64,000 bases of DNA from Streptomyces thermodiastaticus (GTDB lineage Bacteria; Actinomycetota; Actinomycetes; Streptomycetales; Streptomycetaceae), in the NCBI RefSeq assembly GCF_014656135.1, contig NZ_BNBV01000011.1, positions 1-64,000 on the forward strand, given 5' to 3'. The position numbers and the translations under genes were made by a program. The notes beneath the pieces are model-generated. The model was not told the DNA's origin, did not search any database, and saw nothing but the letters and a program-made list of their open reading frames with translations. The number at the start of each line of letters is the position of its first letter. The first letter of the stretch is position 1. Shown here piece after piece: positions 9,092-18,251 of the stretch.

Positions 9092-9916
9092 TCAGCCGCC
9101 GGGGATCTCGGCCGGGGCGGCCAGGTGGAGGCGGGCGAAGGCCAGGGCCTCGGCGAGGTCGGCCTCGCGCTCGGCGCCGGACATGGCGCGGCGGGTGTTC
9201 ACCTCGACGACGATGTGGCCGTCGTAGCCGGAGGCGGCGAGCCGTTCGAGGACCTCCGCGCAGGGCTGGGCACCGCGGCCGGGCACCAGGTGCTCGTCCT
9301 TCGCCGAGCCCTTGCCGTCCGCGAGGTGGACGTGTCCGAGGCGGTCGCCCATGCGGTCGAGCATCCGCAGCGCGTCGGTGCGGGCGGTGGCGGCGTGGCT
9401 GAGGTCGATGGTGAAGTGCCGGTAGTCGTCGTTGGTGACGTCCCAGTCGGGGGCGTAGGCGAGCATCTCGCGGTCGCGGTAGCGCCACGGGTACATGTTC
9501 TCCACGGCGAAGCGCACGTCGGTCTCGTCGGCCATCCGGTGGATGCCGGCGACGAAGTCCCTGGCGTACTGGCGCTGCCAGCGGAAGGGCGGGTGGACGA
9601 CGACCGTGCTCGCGCCGAGCTTCTCCGCGGCCGTGCGGGCGCGCTGCAGCTTGGTCCAGGGGTCGGTGGTCCACACCCGCTGGGTGATCAGCAGGCAGGG
9701 GGCGTGCACGGCGAGTACCGGTATGCCGTGGTAGTCGCTGAGCCTGCGCAGCGCGTCGATGTCCTGGCTGACCGGGTCGGTCCACACCATGACCTCGACC
9801 CCGTCGTAGCCGAGGCGCGCGGCGATCTCGAAGGCCGCCGCCGTCGACTCCGGATACACCGAGGCCGTGGACAGGGCGACCTTCGCTTCCGGGACTCGCA
9901 CGACGGGTTGCACCAC
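9092..9916 (-). CDS. Xylose-isomerase-like TIM-barrel protein (sugar phosphate isomerase/epimerase family)
   Basis: 274 residues. [31 protein letters not shown] is the first barrel strand of the AP endonuclease 2 / xylose isomerase superfamily, and metal-site residues appear in [26 protein letters not shown] and IVVEVN. The substrate is not readable from sequence. The likely start is the first of two GTG codons; a -10-like TAACCT (9923-9928 on the minus strand) lies six bases before it, so the message may be leaderless. It is upstream of ilvD in the same direction. Confidence 0.8.
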   Translation of the reverse strand: MVQPVVRVPEAKVALSTASVYPESTAAAFEIAARLGYDGVEVMVWTDPVSQDIDALRRLSDYHGIPVLAVHAPCLLITQRVWTTDPWTKLQRARTAAEKLGASTVVVHPPFRWQRQYARDFVAGIHRMADETDVRFAVENMYPWRYRDREMLAYAPDWDVTNDDYRHFTIDLSHAATARTDALRMLDRMGDRLGHVHLADGKGSAKDEHLVPGRGAQPCAEVLERLAASGYDGHIVVEVNTRRAMSGAEREADLAEALAFARLHLAAPAEIPGG

Positions 9917-10146
9917 GAGGACAGGTTACGAGGTGCCACGGGCGGCTGTGGGGCGTGTCCCGCCAGGTGTGGTGTTCGTCATGACGGCGGGGCGCGCGGG
10001 AGTCCGGGGAGGGTGCGGGCGCGGGCGGCCGGGGCCGGGCGCCGGCGTGCGGGCTCGCGCGGGTGCCGCGCACGACCGGCGCGGGGCCGTCCGCGGGCGG
10101 CTCCGGGCGGTCCCGGCCGGATCGGCGGGCGTCTTACCCTGGACGC

Positions 10147-11016
10147 GTGCCAAAGACGAAAAAGGCGAATGTCAACATCACCGGCAATTCCGGCGCACCT
10201 GGCGGCTCCGCCGGGGCCGTGCCGGCCGTGACGCCGTCCCCGGGGCCGCAGCGGGCTTCGCAGGCCGAGGAGCCCGACGAGCAGGGCCTCGACTTTCCGC
10301 GCGCGTGGGTGGAGTTCGTGGACCCGGCGGACGAGGAGCAGGTCTTCCGCTGCGACCTGACCTGGCTGACCTCCCGCTGGAACTGCGTCTTCGGCAGCGG
10401 GTGCCAGGGCATCCAGGCCGGCCGTGCGACCGACGGCTGCTGCACGCTGGGCGCCCATTTCTCCGACGAGGACGACGAGCGGCGGGTCGCCGAGCACGTG
10501 ACCAGGCTCACCCCGGACATCTGGGAGAACCACGCCGAGGGCACCGCGAACGGCTGGGTGACCGAGGACGAGGAGGGATCCCGGCAGACCCGCCCGTACA
10601 AGGGCTCGTGCATCTTCCAGAACCGGCCCGGCTTCCCCGGCGGCATGGGCTGCTCGCTGCACATCCTGGCGCTCAAGGAGGGCCGGGAGCCGCTGGAGAC
10701 CAAGCCGGACGTGTGCTGGCAGCTGCCGATCCGGCGCACCTTCGAGTGGATCGACCGGCCCGACGACACCCGGGTGCTGCAGGTGTCGATCGGCGAGTAC
10801 GACCGGCGCGGCTGGGGCCCGGGCGGCCACGACCTGCACTGGTGGTGCACCTCGGCGAAGTCGGCGCACGGCGCGGGCGAGCCGGTGTACGTCTCCTACC
10901 GGGCCGAACTGACCGAGCTGATGGGCAAGGCCGGCTACGACCGCCTGGTCGAGCTGTGCGAGGAGCGGCTGGCCGCACAGCCGCTGCTGGCACCGCACCC
11001 GGCGGACCCGGCCTGA
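10147..11016 (+). CDS. Conserved cysteine-rich protein of unknown function
   Basis: 289 residues, not confidently assigned. About ten cysteines lie in short conserved-looking blocks ([50 protein letters not shown]), which suggests metal binding of the kind seen in YkgJ-type cysteine-cluster proteins. The first 45 residues are Gly/Ala/Ser/Pro-rich. GTG 10147 is preceded at six bases by TACCCT, so a leaderless message is likely; the upstream in-frame ATG at 10063 would place a promoter-like box inside the gene. No signal peptide or membrane segment is seen. Divergent from the TIM-barrel gene. Confidence 0.7.
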   Translation: MPKTKKANVNITGNSGAPGGSAGAVPAVTPSPGPQRASQAEEPDEQGLDFPRAWVEFVDPADEEQVFRCDLTWLTSRWNCVFGSGCQGIQAGRATDGCCTLGAHFSDEDDERRVAEHVTRLTPDIWENHAEGTANGWVTEDEEGSRQTRPYKGSCIFQNRPGFPGGMGCSLHILALKEGREPLETKPDVCWQLPIRRTFEWIDRPDDTRVLQVSIGEYDRRGWGPGGHDLHWWCTSAKSAHGAGEPVYVSYRAELTELMGKAGYDRLVELCEERLAAQPLLAPHPADPA

Positions 11017-11043
11017 TACGGACCCGACTTCGAAGGTGACCGG

Positions 11044-11203
11044 GGCCTGCTCCCGGCGTGATCCGGACCTGACGGGAGTCCGGTCCGGCCTTGTCCCGGC
11101 GTGGTTAGGACCCGACCGGAATCCGGTCCGGCCTGCTCCCGGCGTGATCCGGACCCGACCGGAGTCCGTCCGGCCTGGTCCCGGCTCGGTCCGCGTCCGG
11201 TCC
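11044..11203. repeat. Tandem 43-bp repeat, about 3.7 copies
   Basis: Units at 11044-11086, 11087-11129, 11130-11171 and a partial one at 11172-11203 share GGCCTGCTCCCGGCGTG and a following GACC-rich half. Copies differ by a few substitutions and one single-base deletion, so the array is not very recent. A further half-unit follows 11204. It fills the gap between two convergent genes and codes for nothing I can support. Confidence 0.85.
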
Positions 11204-11300
11204 GGCCTGATCCTCACCCGACCGGGACCCGATCCGGACACCGGGCGCCGTTCCGCCGTCGCGCCGGGGCCCGGCACCACGGCCCGGCGTCCGGCACCGG

Positions 11301-13013
11301 TCAGGGACCGGCCGTGGCACCCGGGCCTGCGCCGTCGTCGCCCGGCGGCCCGGAGGTGCCGGAGCCGGACGGCGGTGTGGGGTCCGGCGGCGGCGTGGTG
11401 CCGTCACCGGGTGCGCCGCCGCCCGGCGGGTCGGCGCGGGTGTGCGTGGGCAGCGGGGACACCGAGGGGTGCGGGCGGGTGCCGGCGGGCGGGGTCACCC
11501 GGTGCGTCGGTGCGGAGGGGCCGGGTACCGGGCCGTGGCCGCTGATGGTGATCACGGCGCCCACCGGTCCGACGGTCACCTGGGCGCGCCAGCGGCCGGA
11601 GGGTTCGCGCAGCGGGTCCACATGGATGCGGACCGTCACCGAGGCGCCCGGCTGGAGGGTTCCCCACGAGCGGTTCGGGTACAGCCATGCGGCACCGGTG
11701 GTCACCGACCAGTGGACGGGGTCCGGCCCGGAGGCGGTCAGGGTGACGAGCGTGGCGTCGCCGCTGCCGGTGGCGGTGACGGTGAGCCGTCCGTCGCCCC
11801 GGCCTGCCTCCGCGGCCCCGCTGACCCGCACGGACACCTCGTCGTCGGCGCCCGGCCCGCTGTCCGCCACGGCATGCCCGGCGCCGCTGCCGGTGCCGCG
11901 GCCGGCCTTCCGGTGGCCCTCGGCGCCGTCCCCGGTCAGTACACCGGAGCCGGGCGACTCGCGGGCGGTCGCCGACGGGCCGCCCTGGTCCTGGCCGGCC
12001 GGGTCGGGGCGGTGGGCGGCCCACAGGGCGAGCGCGGGGGCGGTGACCACGGTGGCGAGAACGGCCGTGGTGAGGGCACGGGTGCGCAGCCGTGCGCGGC
12101 GCGCGGCCCGGTGTCCGGGGTTCATCGGGAAGCCGCGCCCGTCGAAGCGCGGGCCGCCCGTCCACGGCCGCGGGTGGCGGGCCAGAGCGGCGCGCAGGGC
12201 CGCGCGGGGCGCGCGGAGCACGGGCAGTTCGGCCGGGGTGACCGAGGCGCCGGGCCAGCGGCCGGGCACGGCGCGCTCCGCGCGGCGGCGGCAGCGCGGG
12301 CAGTCGTCGACGTGGCGGACGAGTTCGTGCCGCAGGGCGGGGGTGAGCACGAGGCGGCGGTCACCGGTGAGCGCGGTGGTGCCCGGGCAGCCGCCGGCCT
12401 CGGCGACGACGAGCGCGGCACGGGTGCGTTCCACCTCGCAGGCCGCGGAGGCGAGCAGCTCCCGGGCGGCCGCGGGATGCCGGCCGAGGACGGCGGCGAC
12501 CTCCGAGGCGGTGAGCCCGTGGCGGACGGCGAGTTCGAGCGCCTCGCGCTGCTCGGGGCTGGTGCCCGCGGCCTCCGGCCAGGCGAGCCGGGCCAGTTCG
12601 CGCTGCCGCTCCTGCCGGACCTCCTCGGGCACGGGCGCGGGGCGGTCACCCGGGCGGGCGGCCCGGTCCCCGCCGTGCCGGCCCAGGGGGTGCGCGGCCC
12701 CGCGTGCGCGCCGGTGGCCGGCCAGGATGCGCAGGCAGGACCAGCGGGCCAGCGCGTACAGCCAGGCGCGCCGGCCTGTCGCGCCCGGTCCGGGGCGGCG
12801 CCGGCCGCGCCGCTCGGCGATGACCAGGGCGTCCGCCAGGGCGGTGACGGCCTCGTCGTGGTCGCACAGCACGGACAGGCAGTAGGTGAACAGGCCGTCG
12901 AGGTACGGCTCACAGGGCAGCGGCGGGCACGCGGCAGCACGGTCGCGCGCCTCGCGGTGCGCCCGGCGTGCACCGGTCGTGCGGGTCGAGGTCTCCGGAC
13001 TGCTGGTCGTCAT
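11301..13013 (-). CDS. Membrane-bound sigma-like / zinc anti-sigma fusion with C-terminal BACON-like domain
   Basis: 570 residues. Residues about 30-110 resemble sigma-70 region 2 (YLDGLFTYCLSVLCDHDEA, then WLYALARWSCLRIL). Residues about 150-215 resemble region 4 (TSPEQREALELAVRHGLTASEVAAVLGR). These are followed by an anti-sigma-type zinc finger (HELVRHVDDCPRC, HX3CX2C), one membrane span near residues 310-335, and an extracytoplasmic beta-rich region (ASGPDPVHWSVTTGAAWLYP) that looks like a BACON/Ig-like fold ending in a Pro-rich tail. A regulator that carries sigma-like and anti-sigma parts in one membrane protein is plausible. Whether the sigma part is active is unknown. Confidence 0.7.
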   Translation of the reverse strand: MTTSSPETSTRTTGARRAHREARDRAAACPPLPCEPYLDGLFTYCLSVLCDHDEAVTALADALVIAERRGRRRPGPGATGRRAWLYALARWSCLRILAGHRRARGAAHPLGRHGGDRAARPGDRPAPVPEEVRQERQRELARLAWPEAAGTSPEQREALELAVRHGLTASEVAAVLGRHPAAARELLASAACEVERTRAALVVAEAGGCPGTTALTGDRRLVLTPALRHELVRHVDDCPRCRRRAERAVPGRWPGASVTPAELPVLRAPRAALRAALARHPRPWTGGPRFDGRGFPMNPGHRAARRARLRTRALTTAVLATVVTAPALALWAAHRPDPAGQDQGGPSATARESPGSGVLTGDGAEGHRKAGRGTGSGAGHAVADSGPGADDEVSVRVSGAAEAGRGDGRLTVTATGSGDATLVTLTASGPDPVHWSVTTGAAWLYPNRSWGTLQPGASVTVRIHVDPLREPSGRWRAQVTVGPVGAVITISGHGPVPGPSAPTHRVTPPAGTRPHPSVSPLPTHTRADPPGGGAPGDGTTPPPDPTPPSGSGTSGPPGDDGAGPGATAGP

Positions 13014-13047
13014 CCGTGTGACCGTAGGGGTGGGGGATCGCCGCTTC

Positions 13048-13081
13048 TCACCCGTTCGGGCAATTTAATCCGTACGGGTGA
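13048..13081. promoter_or_regulatory. Inverted repeat around an AT-rich core, divergent promoter region
   Basis: TCACCCGT (13048-13055) and ACGGGTGA (13074-13081) are perfect inverted arms flanking CAATTTAATC, the most AT-rich stretch nearby. It lies 35 bp upstream of the fusion protein gene and 177 bp upstream of radA, so it may be an operator for either. Confidence 0.4.
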
Positions 13082-13244
13082 AACGATCCCTCAGAGGGAA
13101 GTGAGCGCCTTCTGCCGGGGAACGGACAGCATCCGAACAAGTGGATGACCACGTTCCGCAGCCGGCGGACCGGCACCCGGCCGGACGGACGGCGAGGCCC
13201 CGCGCGCACCGGCGGCCGACGGCGGCGGTGTCGGTGCCGGGGGC

Positions 13245-13250
13245 TACGGT
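13245..13250 (+). promoter_or_regulatory. Likely -10 box of radA (leaderless)
   Basis: TACGGT ends seven bases before the radA ATG and no ribosome binding site is present in the intervening TTCCCCC, which points to a leaderless message. Confidence 0.5.
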
Positions 13251-13257
13251 TTCCCCC

Positions 13258-14667
13258 ATGGCTGCCCGCACCAAGACCTCCAAGGACCGGCCGTCCTACC
13301 GCTGCACCGAGTGCGGCTGGCAGACGGCCAAGTGGCTCGGCCGCTGCCCCGAGTGCCAGGCCTGGGGCACGGTCGAGGAGTACGGTGCGCCCGCGGTCCG
13401 CACCACGGCGCCCGGCCGGGTCACCACCTCCGCGCTGCCCATCGGACAGGTCGACGGCCGCCAGGCCACCGCCCGCTCCACCGGCGTGCCCGAGCTGGAC
13501 CGGGTGCTCGGCGGCGGGCTGGTCCCCGGCGCCGTGGTCCTCGTCGCGGGCGAGCCGGGCGTCGGCAAGTCCACGCTGCTGCTCGACGTCGCCGCGAAGG
13601 CCGCCGACGCCGAGCACCGCACGCTGTACGTCACCGGCGAGGAGTCCGCGAGCCAGGTCCGGCTGCGCGCCGACCGCATCGGCGCCATCGACGACCACCT
13701 CTATCTCGCCGCCGAGACCGACCTGTCCGCCGTCCTCGGTCATCTGGACGCGGTCAAGCCCGCGCTGCTGATCCTGGACTCGGTGCAGACGGTGGCCTCC
13801 CCGGAGATCGACGGCGCGCCCGGCGGCATGGCGCAGGTGCGGGAGGTGGCGGGTGCCCTCATCCGCGCCTCCAAGGAGCGCGGCATGTCCACGCTGCTGG
13901 TGGGCCACGTCACCAAGGACGGCGCGATCGCGGGCCCGCGCCTGCTGGAGCACCTGGTGGACGTGGTGCTCCACTTCGAGGGCGACCGGCATGCGCGGCT
14001 GCGCCTGGTCCGCGGCGTGAAGAACCGCTACGGCGCCACCGACGAGGTGGGCTGCTTCGAGCTGCACGACGAGGGCATCACGGGCCTGGCCGACCCCAGC
14101 GGGCTGTTCCTCACCCGCCGGGACGAGCCCGTGCCCGGCACCTGTCTGACGGTCACCCTGGAGGGCCGCCGTCCGCTGGTCGCCGAGGTCCAGGCGCTCA
14201 CCGTGGACTCGCAGATCCCCTCCCCGCGCCGTACGACGTCCGGTCTGGAGACCTCACGGGTGTCGATGATGCTGGCGGTGCTGGAGCAGCGGGGCCGCAT
14301 CAGCGCGCTGGGCAAGCGGGACATCTACTCGGCGACGGTCGGCGGGGTGAAGCTGTCCGAGCCGGCCGCCGATCTCGCGGTCGCTCTCGCGCTGGCGTCC
14401 GCGGCCAGTGACACCCCGCTGCCGAAGAATCTCGTCGCGATCGGCGAGGTGGGTCTGGCGGGCGAGGTCCGGCGGGTCACGGGAGTGCAGCGCCGCCTCG
14501 CGGAGGCCCACCGGCTGGGCTTCACGCACGCCCTGGTGCCGGGTGACCCGGGGAAGATTCCGCCCGGGATGAAGGTTCTGGAAGTGGCCGACATCGGGGA
14601 GGCGCTGCGGGTCCTGCCGCGTTCCCGGCGTCCACAGGCCCCGCGGGAGCAGGAGGAGCGCCGGTAG
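13258..14667 (+). CDS. radA: DNA repair protein RadA
   Basis: A RecA-like, Lon-like ATPase that helps process recombination intermediates. 469 residues. The C4 zinc finger is at Cys16, Cys19, Cys30 and Cys33; Walker [10 protein letters not shown] has Lys104; the RadA signature KNRYG is at residues 255-259; and the C-terminal third is the Lon-protease-like domain ([18 protein letters not shown]). The start follows from the zinc finger position and the -10 box. It is followed by disA after 131 bp in the same direction, the usual actinobacterial and Bacillus pairing linking branch migration with c-di-AMP synthesis. Confidence 0.95.
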   Translation: MAARTKTSKDRPSYRCTECGWQTAKWLGRCPECQAWGTVEEYGAPAVRTTAPGRVTTSALPIGQVDGRQATARSTGVPELDRVLGGGLVPGAVVLVAGEPGVGKSTLLLDVAAKAADAEHRTLYVTGEESASQVRLRADRIGAIDDHLYLAAETDLSAVLGHLDAVKPALLILDSVQTVASPEIDGAPGGMAQVREVAGALIRASKERGMSTLLVGHVTKDGAIAGPRLLEHLVDVVLHFEGDRHARLRLVRGVKNRYGATDEVGCFELHDEGITGLADPSGLFLTRRDEPVPGTCLTVTLEGRRPLVAEVQALTVDSQIPSPRRTTSGLETSRVSMMLAVLEQRGRISALGKRDIYSATVGGVKLSEPAADLAVALALASAASDTPLPKNLVAIGEVGLAGEVRRVTGVQRRLAEAHRLGFTHALVPGDPGKIPPGMKVLEVADIGEALRVLPRSRRPQAPREQEERR

Positions 14668-14798
14668 ACTTTGCCCTGGTCTCGCCCGTCCGCATGACCG
14701 AGTGTGCGAAAAGGGAGCGCCAGGAGAGCACGGTCGGCCTCGCGACACCGGCTTGGAGCGCCCCGGAGGCGAACGAGCATCCAAAGCGGAGGAGTGCA

Positions 14799-15923
14799 GT
14801 GGCAGCCAACGACCGGGCAGCGACTCCCGGAAAGTACGGCGGGAGTTCCGGCGCCGACAGCCTGATGCGCGCCTCACTGAGCGCCGTGGCGCCCGGCACC
14901 CCGCTGCGGGACGGCCTGGAGCGGGTTCTGCGCGGCAACACCGGCGGGCTGATCGTGCTCGGCTCGGACAAGACCGTGGAAGCGATGTGCACGGGCGGCT
15001 TCGTCCTGGACGTGGAGTTCACGGCGACGCGGCTGCGGGAGCTGTGCAAGCTGGACGGCGGCATCGTGCTCTCCTCGGACCTGTCGAAGATCCTGCGGGC
15101 GGGCGTGCAGCTCGTCCCGGACCCGACGATCCCCACCGAGGAGACCGGCACCCGGCACCGCACGGCGGACCGCGTGAGCAAGCAGGTCGGCTTCCCGGTG
15201 GTCTCCGTCTCGCAGTCGATGCGTCTGATCGCCCTGTACGTCGACGGCCAGCGCCGGGTGCTGGAGGACTCGGCGGCGATCCTCTCCCGCGCCAACCAGG
15301 CCCTGGCCACCCTGGAGCGCTACAAGCTGCGCCTGGACGAGGTCGCGGGCACGCTGTCGGCGCTGGAGATCGAGGACCTGGTCACGGTCCGGGACGTCGC
15401 GGCGGTCGCGCAGCGCCTGGAGATGGTGCGCCGCATCGCCACCGAGATCGCCGAGTACGTCGTGGAGCTGGGCACCGACGGCCGGCTGCTGGCGCTGCAG
15501 CTGGACGAGCTGATCGCCGGCGTCGAGCCCGAGCGGGAGCTGGTCGTGCGGGACTACGTCCCCGAGCCCACGGCCAAGCGCTCCCGCACGGTCGAGGAGG
15601 CCCTCGCCGAGCTGGACAGGCTCACCCACGCCGAGCTGCTGGAGCTGACCACCGTCGCCCGTGCACTGGGCTACACCGGCTCCCCCGAGGCGCTGGACAC
15701 GGCGGTGTCCCCGCGCGGCTTCCGGCTGCTGGCCAAGGTGCCGCGGCTGCCCGGCGCGATCATCGACCGTCTGGTCGAGCACTTCGGCGGGCTGCAGAAG
15801 CTGCTCGCCGCGGGCGTGGACGACCTGCAGACGGTGGACGGCGTGGGCGAGGCCCGGGCCCGCAGCGTCCGCGAGGGCCTGTCGCGGCTGGCGGAGTCGT
15901 CGATCCTGGAGCGGTACGTCTGA
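14799..15923 (+). CDS. disA: Diadenylate cyclase DisA, DNA integrity scanning protein
   Basis: Makes cyclic di-AMP from two ATP while probing DNA for branched structures. 374 residues: DAC domain about 25-150, helical linker, C-terminal helix-hairpin-helix DNA-binding region ([18 protein letters not shown]). The catalytic Asp is at residue 86 and the RHR triad at 119-121. The motif reads LDGGI rather than the usual DGA. GTG 14799 is chosen for CGGAGGAG at 14788-14794; the in-frame ATG at 14694 would add a tail unlike the family. It ends ILERYV, and its last ten coding bases (GCGGTACGTC) reappear in the tandem array that follows. Confidence 0.95.
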   Translation: MAANDRAATPGKYGGSSGADSLMRASLSAVAPGTPLRDGLERVLRGNTGGLIVLGSDKTVEAMCTGGFVLDVEFTATRLRELCKLDGGIVLSSDLSKILRAGVQLVPDPTIPTEETGTRHRTADRVSKQVGFPVVSVSQSMRLIALYVDGQRRVLEDSAAILSRANQALATLERYKLRLDEVAGTLSALEIEDLVTVRDVAAVAQRLEMVRRIATEIAEYVVELGTDGRLLALQLDELIAGVEPERELVVRDYVPEPTAKRSRTVEEALAELDRLTHAELLELTTVARALGYTGSPEALDTAVSPRGFRLLAKVPRLPGAIIDRLVEHFGGLQKLLAAGVDDLQTVDGVGEARARSVREGLSRLAESSILERYV

Positions 15924-16066
15924 CGGATCCCGGACGGTACGTCCGACGGATCCTGGCGCGGTACGTCCGGCGGATCCCGGCGCGGTACGTCCGACGGATC
16001 CCGGCGCGGTACGTCCGACGGATCCCGGCGCGGTACGTCCGACGGATCCCGGCGCGGTACGTCCGA
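15924..16066. repeat. Six tandem copies of a 24-bp unit directly after disA
   Basis: Units run 15924-15946 (23 bp), 15947-15970, 15971-15994, 15995-16018, 16019-16042 and 16043-16066; the last four are identical. Each unit ends GCGGTACGTCCGA (the first has one base fewer), nearly identical to the end of disA (GCGGTACGTC followed by TGA). The stop-codon T is replaced by C in every repeat, so the array looks seeded by the disA 3' end. The minus strand reads as an open Arg/Tyr-rich repeat, which I treat as an artefact. Confidence 0.92.
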
Positions 16067-16081
16067 CGCCGTCGGTTCACC

Positions 16082-16111
16082 GGCACGCGGCCGCGCCGGT
16101 GGCCGCGTGCC
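16082..16111. terminator. Terminator between disA and the convergent membrane-protein gene
   Basis: A perfect 11-bp stem (16082-16092 with 16101-16111) with an 8-nt loop lies just past the tandem repeats and 31 bp before the convergent stop codon at 16142. Confidence 0.65.
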
Positions 16112-16141
16112 CCGTCCGCCCGTGCCGGGCGGGCACCAGGG

Positions 16142-16960
16142 TCAGTCCTGGGACAGCACGAACGACGTGGGCAGCTTGTCGTAGCCCGGAACCTTCCACT
16201 CCACCAGGTAGGTGCCGGCGCCGGCCGAACCGTGCGGCGGCGTCGCGCACTGCGGTGCGCTCGGCTTGCGGTCCCAGCGCACCGTGTGGGTGATGCTGCT
16301 GCCGCCCGGCACTCGGTACCACTGGCTCGCGGCCGTCTTCGGGCAGTCCGCGGACGACCAGTACGGGGTGGTGCTCCCCGCCTTGCTGATCGTCAGCACC
16401 GCGGTCTTCGGCCCGAGGTCGATCTTGCAGTCGTGGGCGGAGGTGTTCTTCGCGACCAGCCGGATGGCCGGGGTCTCGGTGGGGGCGTAGGTGTTGTGCA
16501 CGCTGTTGACGGCCAGCGTGACCGTACCGGCGGTGCAGTCGGGCAGCGTGGAACCGGCCGGCAGCGCCGCGCCGGCGGTGTCGCCGCCCTCGGCGCCGGT
16601 GCCCGCTCCCCCGGCGGAGGGCGAGGAACCGGCGGCGGTGCCGCTGTCGTCCGTGCCGGAAGAGGAGTCGTCGTCGCCCGAGGGGGATCCGGAAGCGCCG
16701 GACTCGTCACGGCCGCCGGGGTGTTCGCTGATCGCGGGCCCCGACTCGGACGGGCCCGGGGTGATGGTGGACGGAGTGGGATGCTTGCCGTCGGAGGGAC
16801 CGGCGGTGTTCTTGTGGCCGCCGCCACCGCCGAGCGAGGTGACCACCCAGACGATCAGCAGGGCCACCAGAGCGATCACGGACAGCACGACGATCCTCCG
16901 TCGCCAGTAGATGGACGACGGAAGCGGCCCGACCGGATTGCGCAGAGATCCCACGCCCAA
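16142..16960 (-). CDS. Membrane-anchored extracytoplasmic protein with Ser/Gly/Asp linker
   Basis: 272 residues. A short basic N terminus (SIYWRRR) precedes one membrane span at about residues 23-43 (IVVLSVIALVALLIVWVV). A roughly 100-residue disordered stretch rich in Ser, Gly, Pro and Asp follows, then a C-terminal beta-type domain of about 130 residues with four Cys (LPDCTAGTV, HDCKIDLG, SADCPKT, PQCATPP) that probably form disulfides. It resembles DUF4232-like or other Streptomyces surface domains, but I cannot name it. Located between disA and mutY on the opposite strand; no functional link is evident. Confidence 0.7.
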   Translation of the reverse strand: MGVGSLRNPVGPLPSSIYWRRRIVVLSVIALVALLIVWVVTSLGGGGGHKNTAGPSDGKHPTPSTITPGPSESGPAISEHPGGRDESGASGSPSGDDDSSSGTDDSGTAAGSSPSAGGAGTGAEGGDTAGAALPAGSTLPDCTAGTVTLAVNSVHNTYAPTETPAIRLVAKNTSAHDCKIDLGPKTAVLTISKAGSTTPYWSSADCPKTAASQWYRVPGGSSITHTVRWDRKPSAPQCATPPHGSAGAGTYLVEWKVPGYDKLPTSFVLSQD

Positions 16961-17157
16961 ACTTTACGAGAGACCGGCGCCTTCACCCTCCCCACCCGCC
17001 GCTCGGAGCACAACTTTTCCGGATCATCATTCCGGCAACCCCCGCTTTCTGGGCGGGTGTTGTGAGCGGGGTGAGCGGGCGGACACGCTCGGCGACGACA
17101 CCGCCCCGCGCCGGATCACACGGGCGCCGACTCCCGCATGGCAGGATCGGAAACGCC

Positions 17158-18096
17158 ATGACTGCGCCCACACTGCCCCCGCACAGCGGCACCACCGCCC
17201 CCGACGCTCCCGGCACCCCGCTCGCCGAGACCCTGCACAGCCTGGTCATCAACTGGTTCGACGACAACGCCCGCGACCTGCCCTGGCGGCGCCCCGACGC
17301 GGGCGCCTGGGGCGTGATGGTCAGCGAGTTCATGCTCCAGCAGACCCCGGTCAGCCGCGTTCTGCCCGTCTACGAACAGTGGCTCAAGCGCTGGCCCCGC
17401 CCCGCCGACCTCGCCAAGGAGGCGCCCGGCGAGGCCGTACGCGCCTGGGGCCGGCTCGGCTACCCGCGCCGCGCCCTGCGCCTGCACGGCGCCGCGGTCG
17501 CCATAACGGAACGGCACGGCGGTGATGTGCCCACCGAGCACGCGCAGCTGCTCGCGCTGCCCGGCATCGGCGAGTACACCGCCGCCGCGGTCGCGTCGTT
17601 CGCCTACGGGCAGCGGCACGCCGTGCTGGACACCAACGTCCGCCGCGTCCTGGCCCGCGCGGTCACCGGTGTGCAGTACCCGCCGAACGCCACCACCGCC
17701 GCCGAACGCCGCCTGGCGCGGACCCTGCTGCCCGAGGACGCGCCGACCGCGGCCCGCTGGGCCGCCGCCTCCATGGAGCTGGGCGCACTGGTGTGCACGG
17801 CGAAGAACGAGGCCTGCCACCGCTGCCCGATCGCCGAGCACTGCGCCTGGCGGCTGGCGGGCAAGCCGGAGCACGACGGGCCGCCGCGCCGGGGACAGAC
17901 GTACGCCGGCACCGACCGTCAGGTGCGCGGCAAGCTGCTCGCCGTGCTGCGGAAGGCGCACGCACCGGTGCCGCAGGCGGTGCTGGACCGGGTGTGGCAC
18001 GAACCGGTGCAGCGCGCACGGGCGTTGGACGGGCTCGTCGCGGACGGCCTGGTGGAGCCGCTGCCCGGCGGGATGTACCGGCTGCCGCTGACCTGA
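17158..18096 (+). CDS. mutY: A/G-specific adenine glycosylase
   Basis: Removes adenine mispaired with 8-oxoguanine. 312 residues. The catalytic Glu lies in SEFMLQQTPV, the helix-hairpin-helix is LPGIGEYTAAAVASFA, the catalytic Asp is in AVLDTNVRR, and the [4Fe-4S] ligands follow the Cys-X6-Cys-X2-Cys-X5-Cys pattern at the end of the catalytic domain. The C-terminal part is shorter than the NUDIX-like domain of the E. coli protein, as is usual for actinobacteria. ATG 17158 begins just before the conserved N-terminal region; the in-frame start at 17062 is less likely. Confidence 0.93.
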   Translation: MTAPTLPPHSGTTAPDAPGTPLAETLHSLVINWFDDNARDLPWRRPDAGAWGVMVSEFMLQQTPVSRVLPVYEQWLKRWPRPADLAKEAPGEAVRAWGRLGYPRRALRLHGAAVAITERHGGDVPTEHAQLLALPGIGEYTAAAVASFAYGQRHAVLDTNVRRVLARAVTGVQYPPNATTAAERRLARTLLPEDAPTAARWAAASMELGALVCTAKNEACHRCPIAEHCAWRLAGKPEHDGPPRRGQTYAGTDRQVRGKLLAVLRKAHAPVPQAVLDRVWHEPVQRARALDGLVADGLVEPLPGGMYRLPLT

Positions 18097-18251
18097 CATT
18101 CCTTCACCTGACGCAGTTTCGCATCACCGTCGGCGGTGGCCGCGGAAGGTGACACGCCTGTGTCACACCTGCCGGGCCGCCGCCGACCGGACATGCCCCC
18201 CCGGAACGGGACGACTTCGAGCGCCCTTCTGTCCGTTTTCTTCCTTCGTTA

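Noticed and set aside
15760-16086. Minus-strand frame encoding repeated RTYRAGIR peptides
   Set aside because: It is the reverse reading of the disA-derived 24-bp tandem array and the end of disA; repeat length divisible by three keeps it open by chance.
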